Below, piece by piece: positions 1 through 12,020 of a DNA stretch of 64,000 bases (the first letter of the stretch is position 1; the number at the start of each line of letters is the position of its first letter). The notes under the pieces are model-generated. The model had not been told where the DNA came from. It saw only the letters and a program-made list of their open reading frames with translations, and did not search any database. This DNA comes from Ignelater luminosus (taxonomy: Eukaryota; Arthropoda; Insecta; Coleoptera; Elateridae): NCBI GenBank assembly GCA_011009095.1, contig VTPC01089655.1, positions 35,243 to 99,242 on the forward strand, written 5' to 3'. The position numbers and the translations under genes were made by a program.

Positions 1-2102
1 CTTAGCAATACGTCATTGCTTTCCCGCACAAACAAGTTATAAAGCTAGTTTGGGATTATGCAAGTAAATAAGTTATCTGGTTGAACGCTCAGATCACTCC
101 CCGTTAAGGTAACATGATTTACAAGAGGTAAACATTTAGCTGACTATCTGCTCTACAACCAGTTCTAGAATTTGGTACAATTTGTACATTCAACGCTCTA
201 AGGAGTAATGATCGCGTATTAGCTATCACTTTCAGCAGAATTGTCTTGATAGTAAGCGATTTAGTAAGTATTTACTGACCGGAAAGCTGCTACCTATTGT
301 ATACATCGTAATAACGATCTAATTAACTTGTTTGATGGTAATTACCAGTAAGTATTTAAATTCCAGTATTATTCCTACCAAACCTTCTTTGTTTTAAGCT
401 GACCATTACAACCCAGAAAAGCAGTGTCGCCTTGTCCTTCTTGCTATAAATACAAAGGAAACTTGGTTTGAAGAACATAACTGACAAACTATTCACGATA
501 CAATACAGTACTTTGAAACCAGATAAACTACATATATCGTTTTGACATTGATACACTAAGTCTCTAAATGGAATAAGTAATACAATGAAAGTAACTAACG
601 GGCATGTCTTTCAGGAGATGAAACCAGAGGCTAATGGCATCGGTAGTTGTTCCTAAAGATTAAGTTTTCTTAGGCAAGTTGCAGAAATTATACACAAAAA
701 GTTACTGAACATCAGAAAAGTTCGACATGGCCTTATACGATTAGCTCCTAGCAATCGTAATTAAAATACAAAGCAATTTGTAAATGAGAAAAGCGAATTG
801 GTGAAGTTGCTTGTTTAAATCTCTTAATTCTAGTATGAATGAAACACATTTATTGTAAACTTAAACAGATTTGTCAACTAATCTCTAAATAGCTTTTAGT
901 GCGTGACTATCACATATCAGCTAAGCTAAGGTTACGCTATAAAGAAAAGTAGGGAAGCCAATAAAAATTTTTATACTGAAGAGTTTTTGCATATTAGATG
1001 CAAGCTTTTTCTTACAACCGCAGCGAAAATGTTATTTAGAAAGAAATTTTGTTCATTGTTGTTTTCTATTATAGAATCGTGATATGTTCAAAAATTAACA
1101 AAATTTGTGCTTTTAAAGCATTAAAGATTCAGAGACGATTAACTTCTGCAGCACAAATAGTACAACAGCCACACGTATATAGTAATTATATTGCAAACAG
1201 TTAGATTATACTTTATCTAAAATGGAAATCGTACAAGTTGAAAAAAACAGGTAATATTTCTAACAGAAAATAGACTGCTGGCTGCACTAGTGGTAGCGAT
1301 AACTCCCATTCTAAATCTCTTGTCGAAAGTTCTAATACAAATGGCTAGTAAAGGGCTCATTGCAGTTTCCAAACTAAACAATAACTGCACACCATTCTCT
1401 GTGAACGGAGAGAGAACAGCAGAAGTTTTATCATGGAAAAGCAGATTTAAACTTGAAACTTTCTAATGAATGCCCGTATTAGAACTGCAGAACAATTAAT
1501 CTTCCTAGATTGTGAAAATAGTAGGTATTATTCGTGGAAATGTACGAGATAAAAACTGAAGCTGTAAAAAAAAGAGAGTTGAGGTTTTAACAGAATTTTT
1601 CACTGCGGAAGTATCATTAAATTAGCGGAGTTTTCTGTCATAATTTATTTCGCAATAGCAGTTTATGAAAGAAATTTTGTTCTGGCTGCAATTTTTAATT
1701 GGATTAAAATCTTATTTTGTTTTCTTTTTTGGTTTTACAGGCATCGTTATTCTTTTGTTTACATTTGAATGTATTTTATGTCTTACTGCTTCTGTTTTCA
1801 AAGATTATTATTATCAGTGCAAAATTCTTCTATTGTTAGGTATTTTTAAGTTAAGTTAGAGTTAATTTAAATTGAAAATATACATTGTACAATTATATGA
1901 TGAGAGCACCTTTTCTCTTTACGTTTACACAAAAGATTAAAGTCAGATACTTGAAAATTATATATAGGTATTATCAATATAAAAATTAAAATGTAATTGA
2001 CATTCTAAATAAATGATTTTTTTCAAAATACTTAACTATATAAATAGAAAAAATTATTTTATACGTTGTTCAAAAACTCTTTTTAAATTAGCGAGTCCTT
2101 TA
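1..2102. other. AT-rich DNA, no gene seen
   Basis: I see no coding homology, repeat pair or RNA gene. Open frames here are short (under about 70 codons) and of the low-complexity F/L/I/K composition expected by chance in AT-rich DNA. Confidence 0.6.
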
Positions 2103-2878
2103 ATAGTCCAGTCAATGAATGCCCAAAAGAGGATTGTAGAGGACATGGAAAGGGGAAGAATTTTCAATTTTCAAAAATTACAGATTTGCTCTGGCGAATA
2201 TCTCGGAAACTATAATACATAGAAAGAAAATAAATATAAACATTCTTGTAGGAAATTTAATTATCTTGTACTTCGTGAGGAATACTTTCCACCGTACGAC
2301 GCACCATTTCCGAGTTATAAGCGAAAAACCGATAAAAGGGACTTTTCCACCCACCTCCTAAAGCGGCAGGGCTAGGGGCGGGGACTTTTAGTATCTTTGC
2401 CTGCTTACTACCCACAACATATTCCTCAAGAGAAGAATTCCTCTACAACCCTCTTTTGGGCATTCATAGACTTTTCTTGAGAAATCACGGAATGTATCCA
2501 AAAACTTCAAACTGCCGTAACCTCTGGCCTGTAGAAGATAAATTAGTAAGTATAACATATTTCTAAAGGGGACTACATGCTCTACAACTTCCTGTCTGAC
2601 AACTTTTCTGTAAAACATAAAGCTGAGGAGTTAGAAAGACAAGTTTGACGAAAAATGTGAGGCAAAAAAGTTTTTCGAAAATTATTGATATTCGCTGGCG
2701 AATATCTCGGAAACTATAACACATAGAAAGAAAATGAATATAAACAGTCTTGTAGGAAATTTAATTATCTTTTATTTTGTAGGGAATCTTTGCCTTCTAA
2801 CTACCCCCAACACATTACTCAAGAGAAAAATTCTCCCCCTTTCCATGTCCTCTATAACCCCTTCGTTGACTGGACTAT
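2103..2878. mobile_element. Composite inverted-repeat element (fold-back/MITE type)
   Basis: The left arm begins TAGTCCAGTCAATGAA near 2104 and runs to about 2160. Its reverse complement occurs at the right end (about 2820-2877, finishing TTGACTGGACTATA). A third, partial copy of the same arm, also inverted, lies at about 2432-2475. Between them a unit of about 90 bp, recognisable by TCTCGGAAACTATAA and GAAAATAAATATAAACA, occurs twice in direct orientation (about 2190-2285 and 2692-2790). Arms plus internal duplication suggest a non-autonomous element that suffered an internal duplication or nested insertion. There is no coding potential. The superfamily cannot be assigned and no clear target duplication is visible. 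Confidence 0.6.
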
Positions 2879-2879
2879 A

Positions 2880-3900
2880 ACGCACTTTACTCGTGTTGTA
2901 ACTTGCCGAAGGTTGCAATAGCTTCTCTTTTTAAAGAACTTAAAAATCTCCACTTGACATTTTTCTGAAATATTTTTAGCGTTGGAAAAACCTTCTTTTT
3001 TAATTGTCAGCACCTTCTTTTTTCAGGAAAAGTCAAGCTAACAGAATTAAATCTGCTCGAGAGTTGCATTGTATCAAACTTTGGTAACTGTTTGCGTAGA
3101 GCTTTACAGACTTAATGTTACAAGTTCATTTTTCAGAGCATTTTTTCATTGTACAACCATTAGTATAAATAAACATTTTAAGGATTCATTTCTATGAAGA
3201 AGTACTAAAGCTTTCTGAGAAATTTTAATCCCTAGAAAAGGTACAATTGAAAACCTTTGGTGTATTCAAAGCCTTAACGTTCGTATGGTATGGGATGTGC
3301 CAAAAAAACCTAATTAATTAATTTATTGGAAGTTTTAAGAAATATTCGGAAAATACTTGGAAAAAGAAAGTAATATTTAGCAATACCATTCAGTGACTTG
3401 TATGCAAGTAAAGGATTTACAAGATTTAGCCTAGACATTGCTGCTAGTTTATAACCTTGTCTTTAAACAAAACTTATTGGAAGATCGCACTTGCTACTGA
3501 CTAATTTAATTGACATATAAACTGATAGAAAATACGCTTAGTATTGTTATTTCGTTAAGTGATGACTACATATACATGGTTCGTTCGTATAGACTAGCAT
3601 CATCATTGTTAGAGTGATAGTGAAGGGCAGACTGTAATTTTTGAGTGTACTGTGACTAATCGTAAGTTAGACATGCGTTATTGTAGGTATCGAGTTACAG
3701 TCGATAGTTTTGTATGTTTATGGTATTCGACAGTTATTGGAGAATTGATTGCTACTTGCGGTTGCTGACGCAGTTTAGCATTTCTGGATAAGATCAATCC
3801 CTGGCGACTCAGTGAATTACTACCTGCTTGTATTGAAATCTTTAATACTTAACGTGAGAGAAAATGACCAGTTTCTTAGAGATAACGTTCAAACTTACCT
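2880..3900. other. AT-rich DNA, no gene seen
   Basis: No supported feature. This is the flank between the inverted-repeat element and the 2.2-kb repeat. Confidence 0.6.
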
Positions 3901-6077
3901 TGGTTTAATTCCCCTTGACATTATCTAAATTTATGGCTTGGAAACGTTAAATTTTTCTAGAATTCTTTTATAAAAATGTTTTCTTAATACTAAATTAGAG
4001 ATGTATTGGGGCTTGATATAGAAGAAAATTACCCCTGAATTTATATTCTTCAGACTTCATTTTTACGATTCAGAAAATTTTATACTCTTATATTTTGGTT
4101 TTATTACCCTTAAAACTATAAATTTGTCACTTTGTCTAGCATAGACAAAATTTATATTTCCTATAATTGCCGAGTGCAACGTTCAAATCTTTCGCTAAAT
4201 ACAACCCCTCCCTCTAGGGGGTTGGAAGTTACCTTTTCCGCTTCCGCACTCAAGAGAGTTCATCTACCGCTATCGAAGCAGAAGCACGCGTCTTTCGAGT
4301 CTTCTCTTGTGAAAGTTTGGAACATAGAAATAATTTCGCGAACTACCGAGAAATAAGTGTTGGACTAATTTTCTGCTAAGGTGAAGTTATACCTGAGTGA
4401 AAATATCGCGAATCAATTCTGTCTTCGTTAAACAATTTATAGACATTTTCCCGGGATATTTCGGATGCGTCTTTATCGCACCGTACCTCGAAAATCATCA
4501 CCAGCAGGCGAAAATTGCCAAATAATTTCACAACGAACTCTCAAAACTACCGTACCGTCATTTATCTTATAATATCTTAATATTTTTATCGAACTTTCTA
4601 CCAGACTCGTACTGTCTCGCTATGTACAAATATTTTGAAAGTCAATTAAAATATCTTGTTACTTAACGTATGAAGGAGACGTCCATTCTTGTAAAGATAT
4701 GTAGTAACTGTAAATTAAATCTTGTGTGAACCAGTGCCGCTAGTTCAGTGTATTCTGTGCCAACAACTGAGTTCTCTTTGTATTGCATTAGTTCCCGTTA
4801 TGGTAAAACAGCTTTACCTTTTTTTTAAATCTTTTATGAAGAAGCATACAATTTGTCAACCTACATTGTACTGCATATTATCGTCACGTCACCAACCGCT
4901 TGGATAAAACTGATCCATCCTAAATATTACTTAATCACCGCTTCACATCAGTGAAGAGCCTCAGAACATCGTTTCATACTAGTGAAAAACCTGACGAAGC
5001 GTTTCACAGTGGTGAAAGGCCCGTTAATATTGTTTAATTAATAGAAATATATTGTTAGCTGAGTTGTAACGTAACTTACTTGTTCCGAACTATTAATATC
5101 TTTTATTTGTTTGTATTTTTTTATAAACAATATTTATAAAGTCGATGTTTTTCTTTATTGTTCATTCATGTTAAATTTTGATAACGAAAATCCTTACTAT
5201 CTAACAATTTTGTCAACTTGTTCTTGTTTGACGATTTATTTATATATCTTAAGATTTGGTATCCACGGTTAATTGCAAAACACCTACAGGTGATAAATTT
5301 AATTCAATTACCGCTATTATTTATATCTTTCATATTTTAATGTTTATGCTTCTTTCATAAATGATCATTGAATTTTATTCTTTTATTTCACTAGCGCTTC
5401 TTGCATTGCGCTAGATTGCTAAACCGTAAATGTTAATAAACTTCATTCGGTCACATTTACTGCGTATGTATGTATATCTGGTGCAGTTGTTTATTTGTTT
5501 ATTGATGTTTATTTGTGTTTATATAAGTTGTCCGACAGTGTGACCTGGACTGCTGTAACCTGTTTTTATATTTTCTTTTCTACAGTATGCCAATATCTAT
5601 ATTAACTCATTTCGATCTTTTATTGGGTTATGAGCATAGATATTAGGCATTACAGGAGTCAGCTGTCCCGGAATCCAGTGGCGTCGACATTCTTTTACGG
5701 ATTCATTATTTTAAGTTCACATCGTAAAATAAGTATCTACTTAGAGTGCAGTACAATCTCAAATTCATTTATTTGTGTATCATTCGAACCTGTGGTTCGA
5801 TCCTTGCTAGCATCTCGCCTACTGACCTAGATACGAAGATCAGCTAAGGAGTCTTCTATTCGAAACTACGCCACCGACATTCTGCTACAACTGGCATCCT
5901 CTCAATATTCAAACCCCTAAGATTACCGTATTATTATTGTCGTTTATCGCTTGCTCTAAGCTCTCTTAGCTCACGACCCGTCTTCGACTGTATAAAGGCT
6001 AGCATTGTAGATGGCATATCGATTTTATATATGGTTACACTACCAATGGGTCACTAATCTCAGTTCTTCCCGTAACA
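3901..6077 (+). repeat. 2.2-kb dispersed repeat, copy 1 (possible solo LTR)
   Basis: A diverged second copy of this segment lies at 61301-63365 in the same orientation. Both copies begin TGGTTTAA followed by CCCCTT and end CCCGTAACA, so they have TG...CA termini as LTRs do. Recognisable homology appears to stop at those points. Shared landmarks include TTACCCTTAAAACTAT (about 4108), GTCTAGCATAGACA, imperfect tandem GTGAAA-containing units at about 4940-5030, GCAAAACACCT, and GGTTATGAGCATA (about 5625). The last 130 bp are far better conserved than the body: about 55 bp from 5953 differ at one position, including a TATA-like GTATAAAGG. Copy 1 has a 74-codon open frame at 4132-4356 that is broken in copy 2, so it is not a conserved gene. 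No flanking target duplication is visible. A long solo LTR is the favoured reading; another dispersed element is possible. Confidence 0.65.
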
Positions 6078-9000
6078 AAGTAATAGAGTGTAGATACCAT
6101 CAATGAAATTTTAAAGATTCTCAGTAACCAAGTAACCAATTTAGTTTTTTCCTTTATAATCAGCATAATTGGGTCTATTAATGAGGTCAAGTGTTGCAAT
6201 AAGATGACGTTTTTGACTCTAGCTAAATTAATCTTGGTAGGATACTTTGAACTAAATGTCTATTCTCCTTCTTGTCTCAAACTTCAAGTTACCTATTAAT
6301 ACTATATGTATCTTGCCATTTTTATTTTTGTTCTACGTTCAACTTCTAACATGTGTCAAATTCAACCTTGACAAATTTCTAAGTATTTCTTGAAATGGTT
6401 TCAGTAGACACCAACAAGGTGCAAAAAGCGTGTGCATCAGTCTGATTATACAGACGTACCTTGAAGCAAAACTTGCACCTACAAATGGGTTTGTTGGCTC
6501 TACCACATGACGTATCTCTGTGGGGCTGATTAAAAATAGATCTAGCGGTTTTTGCTATTTACAAACAAAAGTCACCTTTTGGTAGTTCTTGTTTTTAAAG
6601 GTTTAAGTAACAGAGGCGATTTTATTGCCGTTACTGTCTTCAAAACAGTCTTTTGCAACGCCGTCGTGTACAAACAACAATTTTTGCTAATTAACTAAAT
6701 TTTAATGAAGCAGATAGTAGAGATGCGAGTAGCTGAAACAACCTTTAGAAAAACTAATAAAACAGCAGAGACACCAAGCGTAATAAGTACTAGTACAGTT
6801 TGCAAATCGAGGAATAAATGTTTTTAGGGACTGCTTCAGTAACACCAGGTTAAATGCCAGCGAATTAGCAATAACTTTCTGTTAGTTCAACTTTCTGTAG
6901 AATAAAGCTTTTTGGCCTCCAATTATATCGACTGCACCTCATTCTGTAATTGAAAGGCAGAAAGAAGCACGATGGTACTAAGAACGGGAAATAGAATTTC
7001 ATGGCGAAATCCAATTTGTTTGTGGGCCAACAATAGACGTAAAAGTGTCTGCCGTTTGGTTACGGTTTGAGAAGATGTAACATTTGAAAGTAGATTTCTG
7101 TTAGTATTCCTAGAAGGAAACATGGACTATATTTGCAATTGGCTTGAAACTTGTTAAATTACTCCATATCCAGGAACTAGGAGAACCTACCTTTTAGAAA
7201 CCACCTAACTGCATATTTCAGCTGTTCTTTTATGAAGTCAATGTCACCGTTTTTTCGTGGGCTTTCACTTATGTACTGAACATGTATGGGGATAATGGGA
7301 AGAAAGTTGGGCCGACTACCTGTTTCGCTGATATATCTACAGTACTTCCAAAAAGAATTTTAGATTGCTTGGGACATCATATAGTAGAGCAAGCCTTGCA
7401 GAGGTATTAAGACTCAATAGAATTTTAGAAGTATAAACTTTTTAAACCTTCACGAAATTTTAATCATCTACTGCTCTGCACACATCCAGTTTAGTATTAT
7501 CAAAAAGTTCTACAAAGTATTTTAGCTTACTAAGGACTTTATTAGGATCGCAGTTTGCTTTGTTTTCTAAAATGCTATTTTACATTTATTCTTAATGCTT
7601 ATAGTAAACGTCGACGTGTACAACATCTGATCCTTTTCGGTATTAAAATTCTTATGTCCTCATTAAGCCAAAACACGCTGTTTAAAAAGATAGTGATTTC
7701 ACTGTGTTTTTCATTTTCAATGCCAAAGAATCTATAGTCAAGCACGTTTAAACTGCGTTTCCCCATTTTATCCAGTAGTAGGAAGCCTGCAAGCTGGTCG
7801 TTGTCATTAAAAGACGGAACCTTCAAATAGATCAGGGCTTGGGATACAACGTCTTCTAGCTAATTTAATAAAATAAAGCAATAAGTTAATATTTAATTCT
7901 TGCAGCTGGAGACTGTAACAATAATTTACAGGCACCACTCAGTCAGAACAGCCCTATTTGATCTGCAGTTGTGCTGAAAGATGAGAGGCTCAAGCTTATA
8001 TTTTTCAAGAGAAAATAGACTACTTTAGCCTATAATGTCAAGTAGTTAGGAAGTCAAAAAAGACTTGTCCATTGCCATCTTTGCAGACAGATAGGCATTA
8101 ATATGAAAGCGTTTCCAAAAACCTTTAGTTCTGCTCTGGGAATTGCTCACCCAAAACAGTGTTGTGGTAGTGTGCAGGACTCTTCATCTCAGTGGTTATT
8201 TCAGCAACTAGCTGAGTTGAACTTTTACTTTTACTAATTAGCTGAGATTTGAACTGGCGTGAAGTCTTCGATTAATTGTTAATTAGCGAAAACTACAAAA
8301 ACTGGCTTTGCAAAATTTATTGTCAAAGGTTTGATTTCTACATTTCTGAATCTAGAAAAATGGCATTTGGATGAGAGATTTTTAAGAGTTGGCAATCCTG
8401 CTCAAAAAGGACCGTGTCCATCGATAAAAAATATAGTAATTTCAACAAGGTAATTAACTTATGGAGAGCTCCATCACCCATGGTCAGTTCAACAAATATT
8501 TGACCAAGGTGGGACTGTTTGGGATAAATAAGATTCCAAGCAGGAAACTTTTGTTTATATTCTCTACAACTACTCTGTTTTGATGAATATTAGATCTAGA
8601 ACGCTACAATCTCTACCGAAAGACGTCATGTCAAAAAATATTAAAGTATATGTTTATACTTATAAGTATCAGTTTTGTAGCCAAAGTAACAACTGTTACG
8701 GGAGGTAGAAAGCTTAAGTATTGTATTGCGAGTCTTGCATATCCAACAAGAATAACAGAAATTTTAATAGTGCAAACAGGTTTTCTGGCAATTGTCTAAG
8801 ATCTACCCCAGGGCAACAGAAACTCAGAAGTATGCAAGTAGTGTGCTTTAGAAGCTTATAACGGAAATTAATTTTGGAAATGGAAATTCTAGAGTTCAGA
8901 TCATACAGGCTGTTGATGGGTTGTATCACAATTAATTACTAAGCTGACTATTTAATAGCAGTCCACTCAATTTTGTGCTATCATTAGTAAATATTATTTT

Positions 9001-10920
9001 TCACAAAGTAACATGCCCATAAACAGTAATAATCCTTTTCGTTTATGGTTATAGCGTTGAGTATTAAACATCTTTCGTTAAAAGGTTTATTGTGATTAAT
9101 AAAACGGGGCTCGTTCCTTTAATATTATTGTATGCGATAAAATTTATTTCGTATTAGCAAGAGGTGTTTCCTGATAAATTGCTGAAAGCAATCCCCAAGA
9201 TACCTGCTTTGTTGCATCTAAACGTGTGAGATAATCTGTATAGTAAATTACACTAAAGGTCGATACGCTCAATTACTGATTTGTACCAGCCTTGTTAAAT
9301 GTTCCTTTCTACAATTTTGAAAGCCACTGGCTTCAAGCACGAACGTTTTTCAACTGCATATTTTAATTTATTTTAATCTGATGTGTTAGCATACATAAAC
9401 TTTAAAATATGAGCGTTTTATGGTATTACATACCTTCCTTTTTATAACAACAAAAAGATACAATTTTTCTTTTGGTTCCAGGGGGTAATTTCCGTTCTAC
9501 CGCAGTATACCCTTGCCATATTTCACAACTATAATGGAAAATTATTAAAACTAACGCATAAATTTACTAAACGCTCTCTCAACTCCCGCCTTAAAACTAT
9601 TTTATTATAACCAAAAGAACCCTCTCTTAAACTACATACCACTTTCAGACACGGAAGGTTAATTCTAGAAAATTTTATAACATTTTTATTGCCTCTTCTG
9701 TTATTTATTTATTTGTTCGTGTGTTTTCTAGGTGGTCGTCCTAAAATTTGTTTCTGGCAGTTGTTTTTGTTTGAAGAAACAAAACAGACTAGAGTTTTTG
9801 CAAGGGCTTTACCAACTTGAAAATTAATTGCTAGTGTAACAGTCTGAAAATTTAAGACTAAAGTTTTAATAACAAGGAAAAATGGACACAAAGCTCTTTA
9901 AATATGTATCAGGGAAGTTTTGGATTTATTAGGGACCTCTATCTTATAATGTAAAAAGTATATCGAGAGAAAAAAACTGGATTTAACTTTTTAAAATAAC
10001 ATGAGCACGGGTTAAATATAGTTGGAAAGTTTGATTTATTGCAATCCTTCGTAATATTTTAGTAAACGAAGATATTGCACGAGGTGAAATATACGCTTTT
10101 GAGAATTTATTTCTACTTGTAAATTCAGATGTGGAAAAAGGTGAAAATTAAGAAAAAAAACATACATGGAGTCTGTAAGTAAATTACATACTTTTCAAGT
10201 GATGTGCAGAAAATAAGAATGAAAAACGCAGCATATTTTCAGCTTGTATGCTTTCTGAAGCTTTCAGAATTTATGACACTAGAACTAGAGAAACTTTAAA
10301 ACATGAAAAATGTAAATAGGAAATTCAGAACGAAAAGCTCGCCGTGATTTAAGGATGTTTACCGTATGAATAAATCAATAACGAAGTCTAGTCTGCTTTT
10401 AATGATTTTTAACGTATAGTAAGACATTTCATAATTCTTTTTTTTTGTTTTCAGTTTCAGGATGTTTTATGGGGAAATATATCAAAATCTTTTTGTGTCA
10501 TTTCTACTTTTAGGCCACCTTTGAAATAATAAAATTCAACAACTGAAAAGTTAAAAGGGGTTGAGATATTTGACGGACGTACTTAAGGCTTCCGATAAAG
10601 CAACTATAGAATGGAAAAAATATACAAGTTAGTTCTTCCTTTTCCCTTGTGAAATACAAAACCGGAGGTATATATTTATTTTTCAATATAATTTGTTCTG
10701 TTGAATTCGGTTTTATGTTTTGCAAGAATAGTTTGATAAAAAAAGCAAACCAAGGATTTCATTATGTTGCAGAGCCAGAAAAACTATACCTAATGCTAAT
10801 TTATTTCGTAAATTACTGTGAAGGTTGCCCACTCATGCATAAACGTTGTCATGAGGTGTTATGATCGATCCTGCTTAGTTAGTTTTGACGTCTAAAACTA
10901 CATGATTGGTGGCATATGCA
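6078..10920. other. AT-rich DNA with unassigned open fragments
   Basis: No recognisable gene or element. The only coding-like texture is on the minus strand at about 7440-7860, listed separately. Several 60-71 codon frames (6923-7123, 8714-8929, 9709-9891, 10510-10725) have no family resemblance that I can name. Confidence 0.5.
7440..7860 (-). pseudogene. Unassigned decayed coding-like segment
   Basis: On the minus strand a frame runs from about 7860 to 7599 with ordinary protein-like composition (for example VPSFNDNDQLAGFLLLDKMG and NSVFWLNEDIRILIPK). A second coding-like stretch follows in another frame (about 7560-7450, with NPNKVLSK-like and KLDVCRAVDD segments). Two adjacent frames, each with mixed polar and hydrophobic composition, suggest a frameshifted relic of a real protein. 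I do not recognise the family and can assign no function. Chance cannot be excluded. Confidence 0.3.
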
Positions 10921-11039
10921 GTGTTTCAACAAAAACTCGACCTCCAAGAATTGTCGGTTAGTTTTCGGGAAAGTGAACTCTAAATTTTCAAATTAGGAAA
11001 ATTAAATTATCTTGTTCAACCGTTTTTCATCCAAGGCAG

Positions 11040-11310
11040 CCTCTTAGAAAACAAACTGGCTTTACCATAAGACCCTTGCATTATGATGTTCGCGTAGGAC
11101 AGTTTTTTGATGAATGTTTTTCAAAGCGTCGAATTGGTAGAAAATAATCGTATAAAATGGTCAGCTGGAGCACCTGATATACATTGTTTAGACTTTTTTT
11201 TGAGGACACCTAAAGTTAAAAGTTTACACCACCCAGCCTGGAAATCTAGAAACTGTATTATTTTACATATAGAAGTTTAGTAGAGGTCATTTTGAGCAAC
11301 TTAAAGTTTT
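11040..11310 (+). pseudogene. Mariner/Tc1-type DDE transposase relic
   Basis: Plus-strand reading gives PLHYDVRVGQFFDECFSKRR followed by IGRK, then a stop. A shift of frame then gives WSAGAPDIHCLDFFL and TPKVKSLH. This follows the catalytic-core pattern of IS630/Tc1/mariner transposases: DGAPPHY..VR..L...FP.RWIGR..., then RSPDLTPLDFFLWG.LK..VY. The second catalytic aspartate region (PD..-LDFFL) is recognisable, although the stops and shift make the copy dead. A following PPSLEI segment fits the usual downstream helix. Both ends of the element are unrecognisable, so only the catalytic scrap is called. Confidence 0.7.
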
Positions 11311-11319
11311 TTATTTTTC

Positions 11320-12020
11320 TTAACTTTCTTAGTCGGAGAATCAAGAATCTTATAAATAATGAGTCTCCGTGCTATTTAAAATTTTCAAGAACGTTGTTGT
11401 CCTAGAACGCACGGGGTTAAAACCTGAGATTTGAATTTTCTGAAAACGCATTTAGTCGTGAGATTTTCGGTAGATCAAGTTTTAATTGAAGCATCGTGGT
11501 TTAGTTATGTAAGTTATTATTGTTATCAATTTTCTCTCCTCAAAAGAAACCGGAATCATGTATTTGTGGACTGATTGTGACTTTTGCCTATCAATTGGAT
11601 TCTTCTCATTTTGAAAGTCAATTCGTCATAGTACTCATGTGAAGCCACATTTATAACATGTGATCATAGAAGACACGATTAGAATCCAAAAATATTAAGC
11701 ACAAACTATCTTTATTTGACACCGTCCTAGTCTTGTTTCTATAGTTCGTTTCAGATGTCTAGGCAGTAACAAACCATAACTTCTATAGTAATGAGGACAA
11801 AAGAAGGTTTCTTTAACAAAAGATAATCAGCATGGAAACCTGGATTTACTTAACCTGAAACAAAATAGTAAAAGCAGCACAAAATAGTAGTTTGTACTAA
11901 ATAGTCATCTATAATTAATATGAAAAAAAGCATAAATAGCCTTACTGTAGAAAGCTTGTAAGCGTAAAACTTTGCAATTATTTATTGCCGTAAAAACAAA
12001 GTTGGCCAAGTTGGGTTTTA
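11320..12020. other. AT-rich DNA, no gene seen
   Basis: No supported feature between the mariner relic and the 3' end of the minus-strand non-LTR element. Confidence 0.5.

Noticed and set aside
4132-4356. 74-codon frame in repeat copy 1
   Set aside because: The matching segment in copy 2 is interrupted, so there is no sign of coding constraint.
5780-5810. GGTTCGATCC in repeat copy 1 as a tRNA B box
   Set aside because: No A box, cloverleaf or terminator at the proper distance; the sequence is part of the dispersed repeat.
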